From NCBI RefSeq assembly GCF_902833055.1, contig NZ_CADFEJ010000022.1, forward strand, positions 19,207 through 83,206: a stretch of DNA of 64,000 nucleotides, in the 5' to 3' direction. Below are positions 45,874-54,393 of this stretch, piece after piece. A model generated the notes under the pieces. That model did no database searches. It was not told the DNA's origin and was given only the letters and a program-made list of their open reading frames with translations. Source of the stretch: Burkholderia territorii. Its GTDB lineage: Bacteria; Pseudomonadota; Gammaproteobacteria; Burkholderiales; Burkholderiaceae. A program made the translations under genes and the position numbers. Within the stretch, counting starts at the first letter, position 1. Every line of letters begins with the position of its first letter.

Positions 45874-46901
45874 CGCTGTTCCTCCATCGAAAGGGGGGCC
45901 TGTTCAGGCATTGGAGCGGCGCCACGCCGTGCCTGTGCCAGCAACGCCGCGAGCGCACAGGAGGCGACGCGCACGGCGACGCCGTCGGCGCGGCTCGTGA
46001 GCACGATCGGCACGCGCGCACCCACGACGACGCCCGCGTTTGCGGCACCGCCCAGGTATTCGAGCTGTTTCGCGAGCATGTTGCCCGCTTCGATATCGGG
46101 CACGACGAGGATGTCGGCACGGCCGGCAACCGGCGAATCGATGCCCTTCTTGCGCGCGGCCCGCTGCGATATCGCGTTGTCGAACGCGAGCGGGCCGTCG
46201 ACGATCGCGCCCGTGATCTGCCCGCGCCCGGCCATCTTCGCCAGTGCCGCCGCGTCGAGCGTCGAGCGCATCGCCGGATTCACGGTCTCGACCGCGCACA
46301 GCACCGCCACGCGCGGGCACGCGACACCCAGCGCATGCGCGACGTCGATCGCGTTCTGCGTGATCGATGCCTTCCTGGCCAGATCCGGAGCGATATTGAC
46401 GGCCGCGTCGGTCAGCAGGAACGGGCGCGGATACGCGGGCGCCTCGATCAGGAAACAGTGAGACATGCGCTTGTCGGTGCGCAGGCCCGATTCCGCGGCG
46501 ACGACCGCGCCCATCAACTCGTCGGTGTGCAGGCTGCCCTTCATCAGCGCGCCGGCGCGGCCCGACGCCGCGAGCGTCACCGCGCGGGCCGCCGCCGCGT
46601 GGCTGTGCGGCACGTCCTCGATCGTCCATTTCGCCAGATCGACGCCGGCTTCGCCCGCCACGCGCGACACCTTCGCCCGCGGCGCGACGATCAGCGGCTC
46701 GATCACCGCGCCCAGCGGCGACGCATCGATCGCGGCCAGCGCAGCGAGGCTGGCCGGGTCGCACGGATGCACGACGGCCACCGTCAGCGGCGGCGCATGG
46801 CGCGCACGCGCGATCAGCTCGGGCAGCTCGCCGTCCGCGCGCGGCAAGAGGCCGGGCAGGCATGCGCCGGCGGACACGTCCGGATGCAGGTTCATGTTCA
46901 T
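45870..46901 (-). CDS. Phosphate acetyl/butyryl-transferase
   Basis: 343 residues from the ATG at 46901, which overlaps the phaC stop. PTA/PTB fold with the C-terminal signature region (LTDAAVNIAPDLARKASITQNAIDVAHALG; VPDIEAGNMLAKQLEYLGGA). It lacks the MaoC dehydratase domain seen in some related fusions. It converts acetyl-CoA (or another acyl-CoA) and phosphate to acyl phosphate. The partner acetate kinase gene is across the divergent promoter at 51023, and together they give ATP from acetyl-CoA without oxygen. Confidence 0.92.
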   Translation of the reverse strand: MNMNLHPDVSAGACLPGLLPRADGELPELIARARHAPPLTVAVVHPCDPASLAALAAIDASPLGAVIEPLIVAPRAKVSRVAGEAGVDLAKWTIEDVPHSHAAAARAVTLAASGRAGALMKGSLHTDELMGAVVAAESGLRTDKRMSHCFLIEAPAYPRPFLLTDAAVNIAPDLARKASITQNAIDVAHALGVACPRVAVLCAVETVNPAMRSTLDAAALAKMAGRGQITGAIVDGPLAFDNAISQRAARKKGIDSPVAGRADILVVPDIEAGNMLAKQLEYLGGAANAGVVVGARVPIVLTSRADGVAVRVASCALAALLAQARRGAAPMPEQAPLSMEEQR

Positions 46902-48721
46902 GTCTCGAGCACGTAGGTGCCGGGGGCCGCGCCGAAGCCGGCGGCCGGCACGCGGGCCGACACGTCGCCCGACGAATGCGCGCGCAGCCAGTCGCGCCAG
47001 CATGTCCACCACGATCCGTCGACGGCCGGCGTTTCGCGCACGAAGTCGTGCCGGCTGCGGTAAGGCGCGCCGGGCTCGCGCGTCGCGCAGCGATAGTGGC
47101 GCCCGGGGTGCCCGGGCTCGGACACGATGCCGGCATTGTGTCCGCCGGAAGTCAGCACGAACGTCAACGCGTGGTGCGTGAGCAGGTGCAGCTTGTAGAC
47201 GGAGCGCCAGGGCGACACGTGATCGCGTTCGGTCCCGACCACGAACGTCGGCACGTCGATGTCCGACAGCGCGACCGGCCGCCCGTCGACGCAGTAGCGG
47301 CCGGCCGCGAGATCGTTGTCGAGGAAGAGCCGCGTCAGGTATTCCGTATGCATCCGGTACGGCATGCGCGTGGTGTCCTCGTTCCACGACATCAGGTCGT
47401 TCGGCTTGGTGCGCGTGCCGAGCAGGTATTCGCTCATCATGCGCGACCAGATCAGGTCGCGCGCGTTCAGCAGCTGGAATGCGGCGGACATCTGCGCGCC
47501 GTCCAGATAGCCCTGCCGCCACATCAGCGCATCGAGCGCGGACAGTTCGCTCGCGTCGATGAACAGGCCGAGTTCGCCGGGTTCGCTGAAATCGGTCTGC
47601 GCCGCGAGCAACGTGACCGAGCGCAATGCGTCGTGCTGCCGCCCGTCGCGCGCGAGCGCCGCCGCGCCGATCGCCAGCAGCGTGCCGCCGAGGCAGTAGC
47701 CGACCGCGTGGACGGCTGCGCCGCAGATCGACCGGGCCGCATCGAGCGCCGCCATGCAGCCGTCGCGCAGATAGTCGTCGAGGCCGAGTTCGCGCGCCTC
47801 CGCGCCCGGATTGCGCCAGGACACGGCAAACACCGTGTAGCCGGCATCGACCAGGAAGCGGATCAGCGAATCGTGCGGCTGCAAATCGAGGATGTAGTAC
47901 TTCATGATCCACGACGGCACGATCAGGATCGGCTCGCGTGCCACGGCGGGCGTGGTCGGATCGTATTGCAGCAGCTCGCACAGCGCGTTGCGCCATACGA
48001 CGCGGCCCGGCGTGATCGCCACGTCGCGCCCCGGCAGATAGCTGCGCGTGTCGCGGGCGCGCGTGCCGCTCGTGCGATCGAGCAACGCGTTCGCATCGTC
48101 CAGCCAGTGTTGCGAGCCTGCCGCGAGATTTGCGCCGCCGCTGCGCATCGTCGCGTCAATCACGACCGGGTTGGTCGGCAGGAAATTGCCCGGTGAGCAC
48201 GCGTCGAGCCACTGTCGCGCGGCGAATCCGACCAACTCCTCGTGATGTCGTTCGACGCCGGGCACGCCGCGCGTCGCGTCGCGCCACCAGCGCTGGACCG
48301 CCAGGAAGCCGTCGCGATACGCGCAAAACGGCCATCCGGACCACGCGGGCGCGGCGAAGCGCGGATCGGCCTGCCCGGCGTGCACGGCCAGGCCGCGCGT
48401 ATCGGCGTCGTCGGCGGCGGCGCTCTCGCCCCGGCTTGCGGCCGGCGCGAGGGCGGCCAGCCACGCCTGCGTCGCGAGTTCGAAGCATTTTCCGGGCGAC
48501 ACGGCCAGATGCGCGCCCCAGTCGAGCATGGCCAGCGCCATCGACACGGGCGACAGCCCGAAGGTCATCGCGGCCACGTTCGCATGCGCGGCGCGGTTCC
48601 ATTGTTCGGCGGGCGACGTGCGGGCCGCCGTGCAGTCGGCCGCGCGCGACGCCGGCTCGTTCGTACCCGTTGGCCGCATCGATTCGCGCTCGATCGGCAA
48701 GCGCATGACGGATGCCTTCAT
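46898..48721 (-). CDS. phaC: Polyhydroxyalkanoate synthase (PhaC)
   Basis: 607 residues from the ATG at 48721, overlapping the phaB stop. PhaC N-terminal domain (PRFAAPAWSGWPFCAYRDGFLAVQRWWRDA), then an alpha/beta-hydrolase core with the lipase-like box GYCLGG and nucleophile Cys343. The Asp is expected in GTERDHVSPW and the His in SGGHNAGIV. It polymerises (R)-3-hydroxyacyl-CoA into storage granules. A longer frame reading back through phaB is a shadow. It lies between phaB and the phosphotransacetylase gene, so storage polymer and acetate pathways are co-expressed. Confidence 0.94.
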   Translation of the reverse strand: MKASVMRLPIERESMRPTGTNEPASRAADCTAARTSPAEQWNRAAHANVAAMTFGLSPVSMALAMLDWGAHLAVSPGKCFELATQAWLAALAPAASRGESAAADDADTRGLAVHAGQADPRFAAPAWSGWPFCAYRDGFLAVQRWWRDATRGVPGVERHHEELVGFAARQWLDACSPGNFLPTNPVVIDATMRSGGANLAAGSQHWLDDANALLDRTSGTRARDTRSYLPGRDVAITPGRVVWRNALCELLQYDPTTPAVAREPILIVPSWIMKYYILDLQPHDSLIRFLVDAGYTVFAVSWRNPGAEARELGLDDYLRDGCMAALDAARSICGAAVHAVGYCLGGTLLAIGAAALARDGRQHDALRSVTLLAAQTDFSEPGELGLFIDASELSALDALMWRQGYLDGAQMSAAFQLLNARDLIWSRMMSEYLLGTRTKPNDLMSWNEDTTRMPYRMHTEYLTRLFLDNDLAAGRYCVDGRPVALSDIDVPTFVVGTERDHVSPWRSVYKLHLLTHHALTFVLTSGGHNAGIVSEPGHPGRHYRCATREPGAPYRSRHDFVRETPAVDGSWWTCWRDWLRAHSSGDVSARVPAAGFGAAPGTYVLET

Positions 48722-49464
48722 CGCATGTGCATGCCGCCGTTGACGTCGAATTCCGCGCCCGTCGCGAACGCCCCCGCGTCGGAACAGAGGAACGCGACGA
48801 GTTCGGCGATCTCGCCGGGATTGCCCAGGCGGCCGACCGGAATCTGCGGCAGGATCTTCGTGTCGAGCACTTCCTTCGGCACCGTCTCGAGCATCGCGGT
48901 CGCCAGGTAGCCGGGCGCCACCGTATTGACCGTGATGCCGTGGCGCGCGAGTTCGAGCGCCAGCGCCTTCGTGAAGCCATGGATGCCGGCCTTCGCGGCC
49001 GCGTAATTCGCCTGCCCGTATGCGCCGCGCGAACCGTTCACCGAGCCGATGTTCACGATCCGCCCGAAGCCGGCCTCGATCATCCCCGGCACGAACGGCT
49101 TCGTCATGTTGAACATGCCGTCGAGATTGGTGCGCAGCACCGCGTCCCACATGCTCTTGGTCATCTTCACGAAGGTGGCGTCGTGCGTGATCCCGGCATT
49201 GTTGACGAGCACGTCGACACGACCGAACTCGGCCAGCACGCGCGACGCGCAATGCTGGCACGAATCGTAGTCGGCGACGTCGACTTCGAACGCGTGGAAC
49301 GTCCTGCCCGCCTCGCGTTCGTGCGTGAGCCACGTCGCGACGTGGTCGTTGCCTTCGGTATGCGACACCGCCACCGTCATGCCGGCATCATGCAGGCGCC
49401 GGCCGATCGCGGCGCCCAGGCCGCCCATTCCGCCCGTGACGAACGCGACGCGATCAGCGCACAT
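48718..49464 (-). CDS. phaB: Acetoacetyl-CoA reductase (PhaB)
   Basis: 248 residues, short-chain dehydrogenase. Cofactor motif TGGMGGLG (10-17), NNAGIT, catalytic Ser-Tyr-Lys around IGSVNGSRGAYGQANYAAAKAG. Reduces acetoacetyl-CoA to (R)-3-hydroxybutyryl-CoA for PhaC with NADPH. It overlaps the phasin-like gene upstream by 11 bp and phaC downstream (ATGA). No phaA thiolase is present in this operon, so the first step must be supplied from elsewhere. Confidence 0.95.
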   Translation of the reverse strand: MCADRVAFVTGGMGGLGAAIGRRLHDAGMTVAVSHTEGNDHVATWLTHEREAGRTFHAFEVDVADYDSCQHCASRVLAEFGRVDVLVNNAGITHDATFVKMTKSMWDAVLRTNLDGMFNMTKPFVPGMIEAGFGRIVNIGSVNGSRGAYGQANYAAAKAGIHGFTKALALELARHGITVNTVAPGYLATAMLETVPKEVLDTKILPQIPVGRLGNPGEIAELVAFLCSDAGAFATGAEFDVNGGMHMR

Positions 49465-49984
49465 GGTCGTTCTCCGGTGCGCCGGCCGTGCCGTTCAGGC
49501 GGCGCACGGCAAGCGGCGCCCCGTCGTTCGCGTCCTCGATTCCGCGTTCCAGCGCCGTCATCCAGTCTGCCCACGGCATGCTGGCTTCGTTGACCACGGC
49601 CAGTCGTTCCAGATCGGGCAACCAGTCGGTCTGATAGCGCGACAGCGCGCCCGCGCCATATTCGCGCGCCCAGGTGCGCCATGCGCCGGCGCTTTCGAAT
49701 TGCGCGCGCATGCTCAGCTCGGTGGCGTCCTGCCAGAGCGCGACGCTCGCGACCGCGTAGTCGCGCATCACCTGCCGGGCCGCCTCGCCGAAGGCCGTCC
49801 ACTCCTTCGTGTCCGCAAGTGCCTGCTGCAGCCGCCGAACCGCGTCGCGATCGCGTTCGATGCGCCGGCCTGCCAGCGCATGCCACTCGTGCTGCCAGTC
49901 GCGGTTCAGCGCGACCAGGCGCAACGCGAGATCGCAGCCCGCGCGGCAAACGTCGTTCGGTGTCGTCAAAGCGTACGTACTCAT
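49454..49984 (-). CDS. Phasin-like PHA-granule protein (probable)
   Basis: The ATG at 49984 (AGAGGAAAG upstream) begins a 176-residue, largely helical, Ala- and charge-rich protein without signal peptide or membrane segment (LALRLVALNRDWQHEWHALAGRRIE; TEWTAFGEAARQVMRDY-like stretches). The length and position as first gene before phaB and phaC suit a phasin-like protein that coats storage granules. Sequence similarity to classical phasins is not strong enough to be certain. Confidence 0.7.
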   Translation of the reverse strand: MSTYALTTPNDVCRAGCDLALRLVALNRDWQHEWHALAGRRIERDRDAVRRLQQALADTKEWTAFGEAARQVMRDYAVASVALWQDATELSMRAQFESAGAWRTWAREYGAGALSRYQTDWLPDLERLAVVNEASMPWADWMTALERGIEDANDGAPLAVRRLNGTAGAPENDHVR

Positions 49985-50093
49985 CGGCTTTCCTCTTTCG
50001 ATCCGGTCAATGGGTTGGCATCCCGCCTCGCGCCGCCTGCCCGGGATCGGCATCGCGACCGCTTCACTGTGCGGGCATCGCGCAAGGGAGCCG

Positions 50094-50134
50094 TTGATCT
50101 GAGTCAAGTGCGCGAAAACCCTGCTCCGTAGACT
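50094..50134 (+). promoter_or_regulatory. FNR-like box in the divergent promoter usp / PHB operon
   Basis: TTGAT-ctga-GTCAA (50094-50107). Toward the stress-protein gene, TAGACT (50129-50134) lies 21 bp beyond, giving a start near 50142. Toward the phasin gene only a weak CACAGT is present at a similar distance, but the palindrome could serve both directions. Confidence 0.72.
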
Positions 50135-50174
50135 GGATTGCACTGGCGGTTCCCCCGTCGATGGAGCGATTCCG

Positions 50175-51014
50175 ATGAGCTACAAGAGCATAGTCGTGCA
50201 CCTCGATTCGAGCGCCCGCGCGCATTCGCGGCTCGAATTCGCGTTGCATCTCGCCCGGCGCTTCGGTGCGCACCTGACCGGCCTGTACGCGGTCTACACA
50301 CCGGAACCGAATTCGTTCTACGTGATGGCCGGTTCCGCCGATTACTTCCGCGAGCACCGCGAACAGCGCGACGAACGGCGCGCCGCGCTGGAGCGCCTGT
50401 TCCATGCGGAGACGGCCCGCGCGAAAGTGGCGGCCGCATGGGTGCACGCCGACGATCGCGCGAACCTGGCCGTGCCGCGCGCCGCACGCCTGGCCGATCT
50501 CGTGATCGCGGGCCAGAGCGATCCGAACGATCCCGAGACCTTCATCGACGACCAGTTTCCCGAAAACCTCGTGCTGTCCGCCGGTCGGCCGGTGCTGTTC
50601 ATGCCGTACACCGGCGAGTTCCCGTCGATCGGCGAACGCGTGTTCGTCGCGTGGGACGGCAGCCGGGAAGCGGCCCGCGCCGCGCACGATGCGATTCCCT
50701 TTCTCGAACACGCGAAGCGCACGACGATCGCCGCCGTGGTCGACGGCGATTCGGAAGCGGCCGCCATGCGCATTCCGGCCGCCGATGCCGCGCTGATGCT
50801 GGCGCGCCACGCACGCGACGTGAACGTGCTCGATATCGACGCGGGCACCGGCTCGGCGGTCGGCGACACGCTGCTGTCGCGCGCCTACGAAAGCGGCTCC
50901 GACCTGCTCGTGATGGGCGCCTACGGGCATTCGCGCTGGCGTGAGCTGGTGATGGGCGGCGCCACGCGCACGGTGCTGGCGTCGATGACGCTGCCGGTGC
51001 TGATGTCGCACTGA
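50175..51014 (+). CDS. Tandem universal stress protein
   Basis: 279 residues containing two UspA domains, each beginning with a beta-strand like KSIVVHLDSS / RVFVAWDGS. The second has GAYGHSRWRELVMGGAT, a version of the ATP-binding loop in which the usual GS/GT is GGAT. Cytoplasmic. Usp proteins of this type accumulate under growth arrest and oxygen limitation. It is followed after 8 bp by acetate kinase, so the two are co-transcribed from the FNR-type promoter. Confidence 0.93.
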   Translation: MSYKSIVVHLDSSARAHSRLEFALHLARRFGAHLTGLYAVYTPEPNSFYVMAGSADYFREHREQRDERRAALERLFHAETARAKVAAAWVHADDRANLAVPRAARLADLVIAGQSDPNDPETFIDDQFPENLVLSAGRPVLFMPYTGEFPSIGERVFVAWDGSREAARAAHDAIPFLEHAKRTTIAAVVDGDSEAAAMRIPAADAALMLARHARDVNVLDIDAGTGSAVGDTLLSRAYESGSDLLVMGAYGHSRWRELVMGGATRTVLASMTLPVLMSH

Positions 51015-51022
51015 GCCGGCCG

Positions 51023-52222
51023 ATGCGTACGCTTGCATTGCTCGTCGTCAACGCCGGTTCGTCGAGCGTCAAGTTCTCGATCTTCGCGCATCCGCCGCAC
51101 GGCGATCCCGCGCGGCGGCCGTTGCACGACGGCGAGGCGGTCGCGGCCGGCAACGGCGTGTCGATCCGCTTCGACGCCGATCCGGAGGGTTCGCTGCCGC
51201 TCGTCGACGGCGATCCCTACCGCGCGGTGCTCGCGCAGATCGCGATGTGGATCCGCGTGAAATTGCCGCACGTGACGCTGGGCGCGATCGCACACCGCGT
51301 CGTGCACGGCGGCGCGCGATACGTGGAGCCGGTGGTCGTCGACGACGATGTGCTGGCCGCGCTGCGCACGCTGACGCCGCTGGCGCCGTTGCATCAGCCG
51401 CACAGCCTGGATGCGATCGACGTGCTGCGCGACGCGTTTCCGGACGTCCCGCAGATTGCCGTGTTCGACACGGCGTTTCATCGCACGCTGCCGCGCGTCG
51501 AGCAGTTGCTGCCGTTGCCGCACGCGTGGTTCGACCAGGGCGTGCGCCGCTACGGGTTCCATGGTCTGTCGTACGAATACCTGTCCGTCGCGCTCGCCGA
51601 ATCGTTCGGCGAACGTGCGCATGGCCGCGTGATCGCCGCCCATCTCGGCAGCGGCGCGAGCCTGTGCGCGCTGCGCGACGGCCGCAGCGTCGCGACGACC
51701 ATGGGCTTCTCCGCGCTCGACGGATTGATGATGAGCACCCGCTGCGGGACGCTCGACCCCGGCGTCGTCCTGCACCTGCTCGAGGTCGGCAAGCTGTCAG
51801 GCGATGCACTGGGCCACATGCTGTATCACGAGTCCGGGCTCAAGGGCCTGTCGGGGGCATCCGGCGACCCGCGCGTGCTGCTCGCGTGCGAGGCGGCCGG
51901 AGACGAGCCGGCACGCGACGCGCTGGCGCTGTATGTCCACCGCATCGTGCGCGAGACGGGCGCGCTGACCGCGCTGCTCGGCGGCCTCGACATGCTGGTC
52001 TTCACGGCCGGCATCGGCGAACACTCGGCGCAATTGCGCGCGCGGATCTGCGCGTCGCTCGGCTGGCTCGGCATCGCGCTCGACGCGCGCGCGAATGCGG
52101 AGCATGCGCATGTCGTGTCGTGCGCGTCGAGCGCGGTCACGGTAGTCGTCGAGCCGACCAACGAAGCATGGGTCGCGGCGCGCGCCGCGGTGCGCGTGCT
52201 GCGCGGCAACCGCGACGGTTGA
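51023..52222 (+). CDS. ackA: Acetate kinase
   Basis: 399 residues with the acetokinase signatures NAGSSSVKF (N-terminus) and RYGFHGLSYEYLS, plus the ATP-binding VFTAGIGEHS. It makes ATP and acetate from acetyl phosphate. Its partner phosphotransacetylase is encoded in the divergent operon at 45870. The next FNR-like box overlaps its stop codon, so the downstream stress-protein operon is packed against it. Confidence 0.96.
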   Translation: MRTLALLVVNAGSSSVKFSIFAHPPHGDPARRPLHDGEAVAAGNGVSIRFDADPEGSLPLVDGDPYRAVLAQIAMWIRVKLPHVTLGAIAHRVVHGGARYVEPVVVDDDVLAALRTLTPLAPLHQPHSLDAIDVLRDAFPDVPQIAVFDTAFHRTLPRVEQLLPLPHAWFDQGVRRYGFHGLSYEYLSVALAESFGERAHGRVIAAHLGSGASLCALRDGRSVATTMGFSALDGLMMSTRCGTLDPGVVLHLLEVGKLSGDALGHMLYHESGLKGLSGASGDPRVLLACEAAGDEPARDALALYVHRIVRETGALTALLGGLDMLVFTAGIGEHSAQLRARICASLGWLGIALDARANAEHAHVVSCASSAVTVVVEPTNEAWVAARAAVRVLRGNRDG

Positions 52223-52259
52223 TCCAGATCAGCGCGCTCGGCGTGCGCGCGCCGATGAT
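52219..52259 (+). promoter_or_regulatory. FNR-like box overlapping the ackA stop codon
   Basis: TTGAT-ccag-ATCAG (52219-52232); bases 52220-52222 are the ackA TGA. GATGAT (52254-52259) lies 21 bp beyond the box. Predicted start near 52267, 25 nt before the next ATG. Confidence 0.7.
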
Positions 52260-52291
52260 GACTGCATCAACATCCGTTCTAGGGGAAGGTC

Positions 52292-52795
52292 ATGTACTCG
52301 AACATTCTGGTTGCGCTCGACGGCAGCGATACGTCGTCCCGCGCACTCGACGCCGCGCTGAACCTCGCGTCGGAGACGGGTGCGCGGCTGACCCCGGTCT
52401 ACGTCGTCGATTTTCTCGTGCCGGCCTACGACACGTACGGATACGACCCGTCGATTCTCGTCGACGCATTCCGCGAGGAAGGGCTGCGCGTGACGGAGGA
52501 TGCGGCGAAGCGCATGAAGGCGCGCGACGTGGCCGGCACGCCGCAGATCTCCAATGTCGCGCCGGCGGGCGAAGACGTCGCGCAACGCATCGTCGGCCTT
52601 GCCGGCGAGCTCAACGCCGACCTGATCGTGATCGGCACGCACGGCCGGCGCGGCTTTCGCCGGGTCGTCCTCGGCAGCGTGGCCGAGCGCGTGCTGCGTC
52701 AGGCCAGGTGCCCGGTCCTGATGATTCCGGCGAGCTGCGCGGGGACCGCGTCCGCCGCAACCACCGCGGCATCAACCGAAAAGGAGCCGTCATGA
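52292..52795 (+). CDS. Universal stress protein, single domain
   Basis: 167 residues; ATG preceded by AGGGGAAGG. UspA fold with the complete ATP-binding motif G-x2-G-x9-G-S (GTHGRRGFRRVVLGS), so it probably binds ATP. The stop overlaps the next Usp gene (ATGA). Confidence 0.93.
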   Translation: MYSNILVALDGSDTSSRALDAALNLASETGARLTPVYVVDFLVPAYDTYGYDPSILVDAFREEGLRVTEDAAKRMKARDVAGTPQISNVAPAGEDVAQRIVGLAGELNADLIVIGTHGRRGFRRVVLGSVAERVLRQARCPVLMIPASCAGTASAATTAASTEKEPS

Positions 52796-53628
52796 GCTAC
52801 AAGACCCTGCTCGTCCATCTCGACGACAGCGAGCGCTGTGCGACGCGCGTCGATCTCGCGCTCGAACTCGCGGGACGCTGGAATGCCCATCTGATCGGCC
52901 TCTACGTGGTCTGCCAGGACCTGTTCGAACCGTTGCGGCGGCCCGACGAACCGCTGAAGCTGGCCGTCTACGAACGTCTGTGCGAACAGCGGCGCAAGGA
53001 AGCCGAGGAGCGCTTCCTCGCCGCCGCCGAGCGCGCGGGCCGCAACAAGGTCGAATGGCAGGCGCCGACCGGCAACGCGACCGAGGCGGCGGTTCTCCAT
53101 GCGCGCCATGCGGATCTGCTGGTGCTCGGCCAGGAAGACCCCGACGACCGCATGACCTACGTGGCTCGCCATTTCGTCGAGGACGTCGTGATGGGCAGCG
53201 GGCGTCCGGCACTCGTCGTGCCGTATGCGGGCGACGTGCGAACGCTCGGCGAAAACGTGCTGATCGGCTGGGACGGCGGCCGCGAAGCCGCCCGCGCGAT
53301 GGCCGATGCGCTGCCGCTGCTCGCCCGCGCGCGCTTCGTCAACGTCGAGACGGTCACCCACGGGCGCCCCGATCCGGACAAGACGCCGGCGGGCGTCGAC
53401 GTTGCCGCGTATCTCGAACGGCACGGCGTTCGCGCATCGTTCTCGACCACGCCGCGCGAACGGTCGGTGAGCGTGGGCGCGACGCTGCTGAACCGGGTGA
53501 CCGACCTGCATGCGGATCTGCTGGTGATGGGCCTGTACAGCCATGCGCGCATGCACGAGCGCGTGCTGGGCGGCGCGACGCGCACGATCCTCGAGACGAT
53601 GACCGTGCCGGTCCTGCTGTCTCACTGA
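52792..53628 (+). CDS. Tandem universal stress protein
   Basis: 278 residues, two UspA domains (KTLLVHLDDSERC at the start and NVLIGWDGGREAARA in the middle). It ends like the tandem protein at 50175 (GLYSHARMHERVLGGATRTILETMTVPVLLSH), so the two are paralogues and share the GGAT variant loop. Translationally coupled to the preceding Usp gene. Confidence 0.93.
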   Translation: MSYKTLLVHLDDSERCATRVDLALELAGRWNAHLIGLYVVCQDLFEPLRRPDEPLKLAVYERLCEQRRKEAEERFLAAAERAGRNKVEWQAPTGNATEAAVLHARHADLLVLGQEDPDDRMTYVARHFVEDVVMGSGRPALVVPYAGDVRTLGENVLIGWDGGREAARAMADALPLLARARFVNVETVTHGRPDPDKTPAGVDVAAYLERHGVRASFSTTPRERSVSVGATLLNRVTDLHADLLVMGLYSHARMHERVLGGATRTILETMTVPVLLSH

Positions 53629-53634
53629 CGCAGC

Positions 53635-53664
53635 AAAAGCGGGCAGCCGCTGGCGACTGCCCGC
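53635..53664 (-). terminator. Terminator between convergent stress-protein genes
   Basis: GCGGGCAG (53639-53646) pairs with CTGCCCGC (53657-53664). On the minus strand the stem is followed by TTTT, giving a factor-independent terminator for the gene at 53675. It may also stop the opposite transcript. Confidence 0.7.
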
Positions 53665-53674
53665 CTCGTGCCGC

Positions 53675-54145
53675 TCACAGCACGCCGGCGCACGCGCCGG
53701 GCCCTTCCCTTACGACCAGCACCGGCCGGTCCGCGATGCGCACGAGCGATTCGGCGACGCTGCCGAGCAACGCACGGCGCACGCCGCGCCGGCCATGCGT
53801 GCCCATCACGATCAGATCCGCATCGCATTCGGCCGCGGCGCGCGCCAGCACGTTCGATATGTCCGCTCCGCACGCGTCGATCGTTTGCGCGATGCCGCGC
53901 ACGCCGGAGAGCCGGAATGCGGTTTCCGCATCCGAGACCGCGATCGCGGCCTTGTCCGCGTCCAGTCCGCCCGGGTCGCGCCGGTCGATATAGCCGCTGT
54001 CGACGTCGGCCAGCCGCGGCGCATCCGATACCACGCACATCGCGATGACGAGGCTGCCCGACTCGCGGGCGAGCGCGATCGCCTCGTCGAGCGCGAGCCG
54101 CGCACCGCGGCTGCCGTCGAGTGCCGCAAAAATCCTTCGATACAT
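53675..54145 (-). CDS. Universal stress protein, single domain
   Basis: 156 residues with the ATP-binding motif GTHGRRGVRRALLGS. Convergent with the preceding Usp operon and separated from it by a hairpin. Transcribed from the FNR-like promoter at 54190-54230. The fourth Usp protein of the island. Confidence 0.93.
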   Translation of the reverse strand: MYRRIFAALDGSRGARLALDEAIALARESGSLVIAMCVVSDAPRLADVDSGYIDRRDPGGLDADKAAIAVSDAETAFRLSGVRGIAQTIDACGADISNVLARAAAECDADLIVMGTHGRRGVRRALLGSVAESLVRIADRPVLVVREGPGACAGVL

Positions 54146-54189
54146 GGTGCCTCCGTGCTTCAGGCCGGGTTCGACCGGTTCGTGAAACC

Positions 54190-54230
54190 AGTCTGATCGC
54201 GGCGGGCGCCGTTCCGTTGATACGGGTCAA
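54190..54230 (-). promoter_or_regulatory. FNR-like box and -10 for the convergent usp gene
   Basis: Palindrome TTGAT-acgg-GTCAA (54217-54230). On the minus strand CAGACT (54195-54190) lies 21 bp beyond, almost the same hexamer as at 50129-50134. Predicted start near 54182. Confidence 0.72.
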
Positions 54231-54393
54231 GCACGCGCGGCGCCGCGTGTCCACAGCGGCCCCGATTGGCGAACGTCGGTAAACCGCGCACAATTCAGCG
54301 CAATATTGCAGTCGCAGCCCGCCCCGCCGTTCGTGCCTCGCGTCCGGGCCGCCGCCAGCCAGCCACCGACGAGCTCCGTCAGGATGAACGGCA

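Noticed and set aside
46898..49333. An 811-residue phaC with a long N-terminal extension
   Set aside because: The first 204 residues are an out-of-frame reading of phaB; the coupled start at 48721 gives the correct PhaC length.
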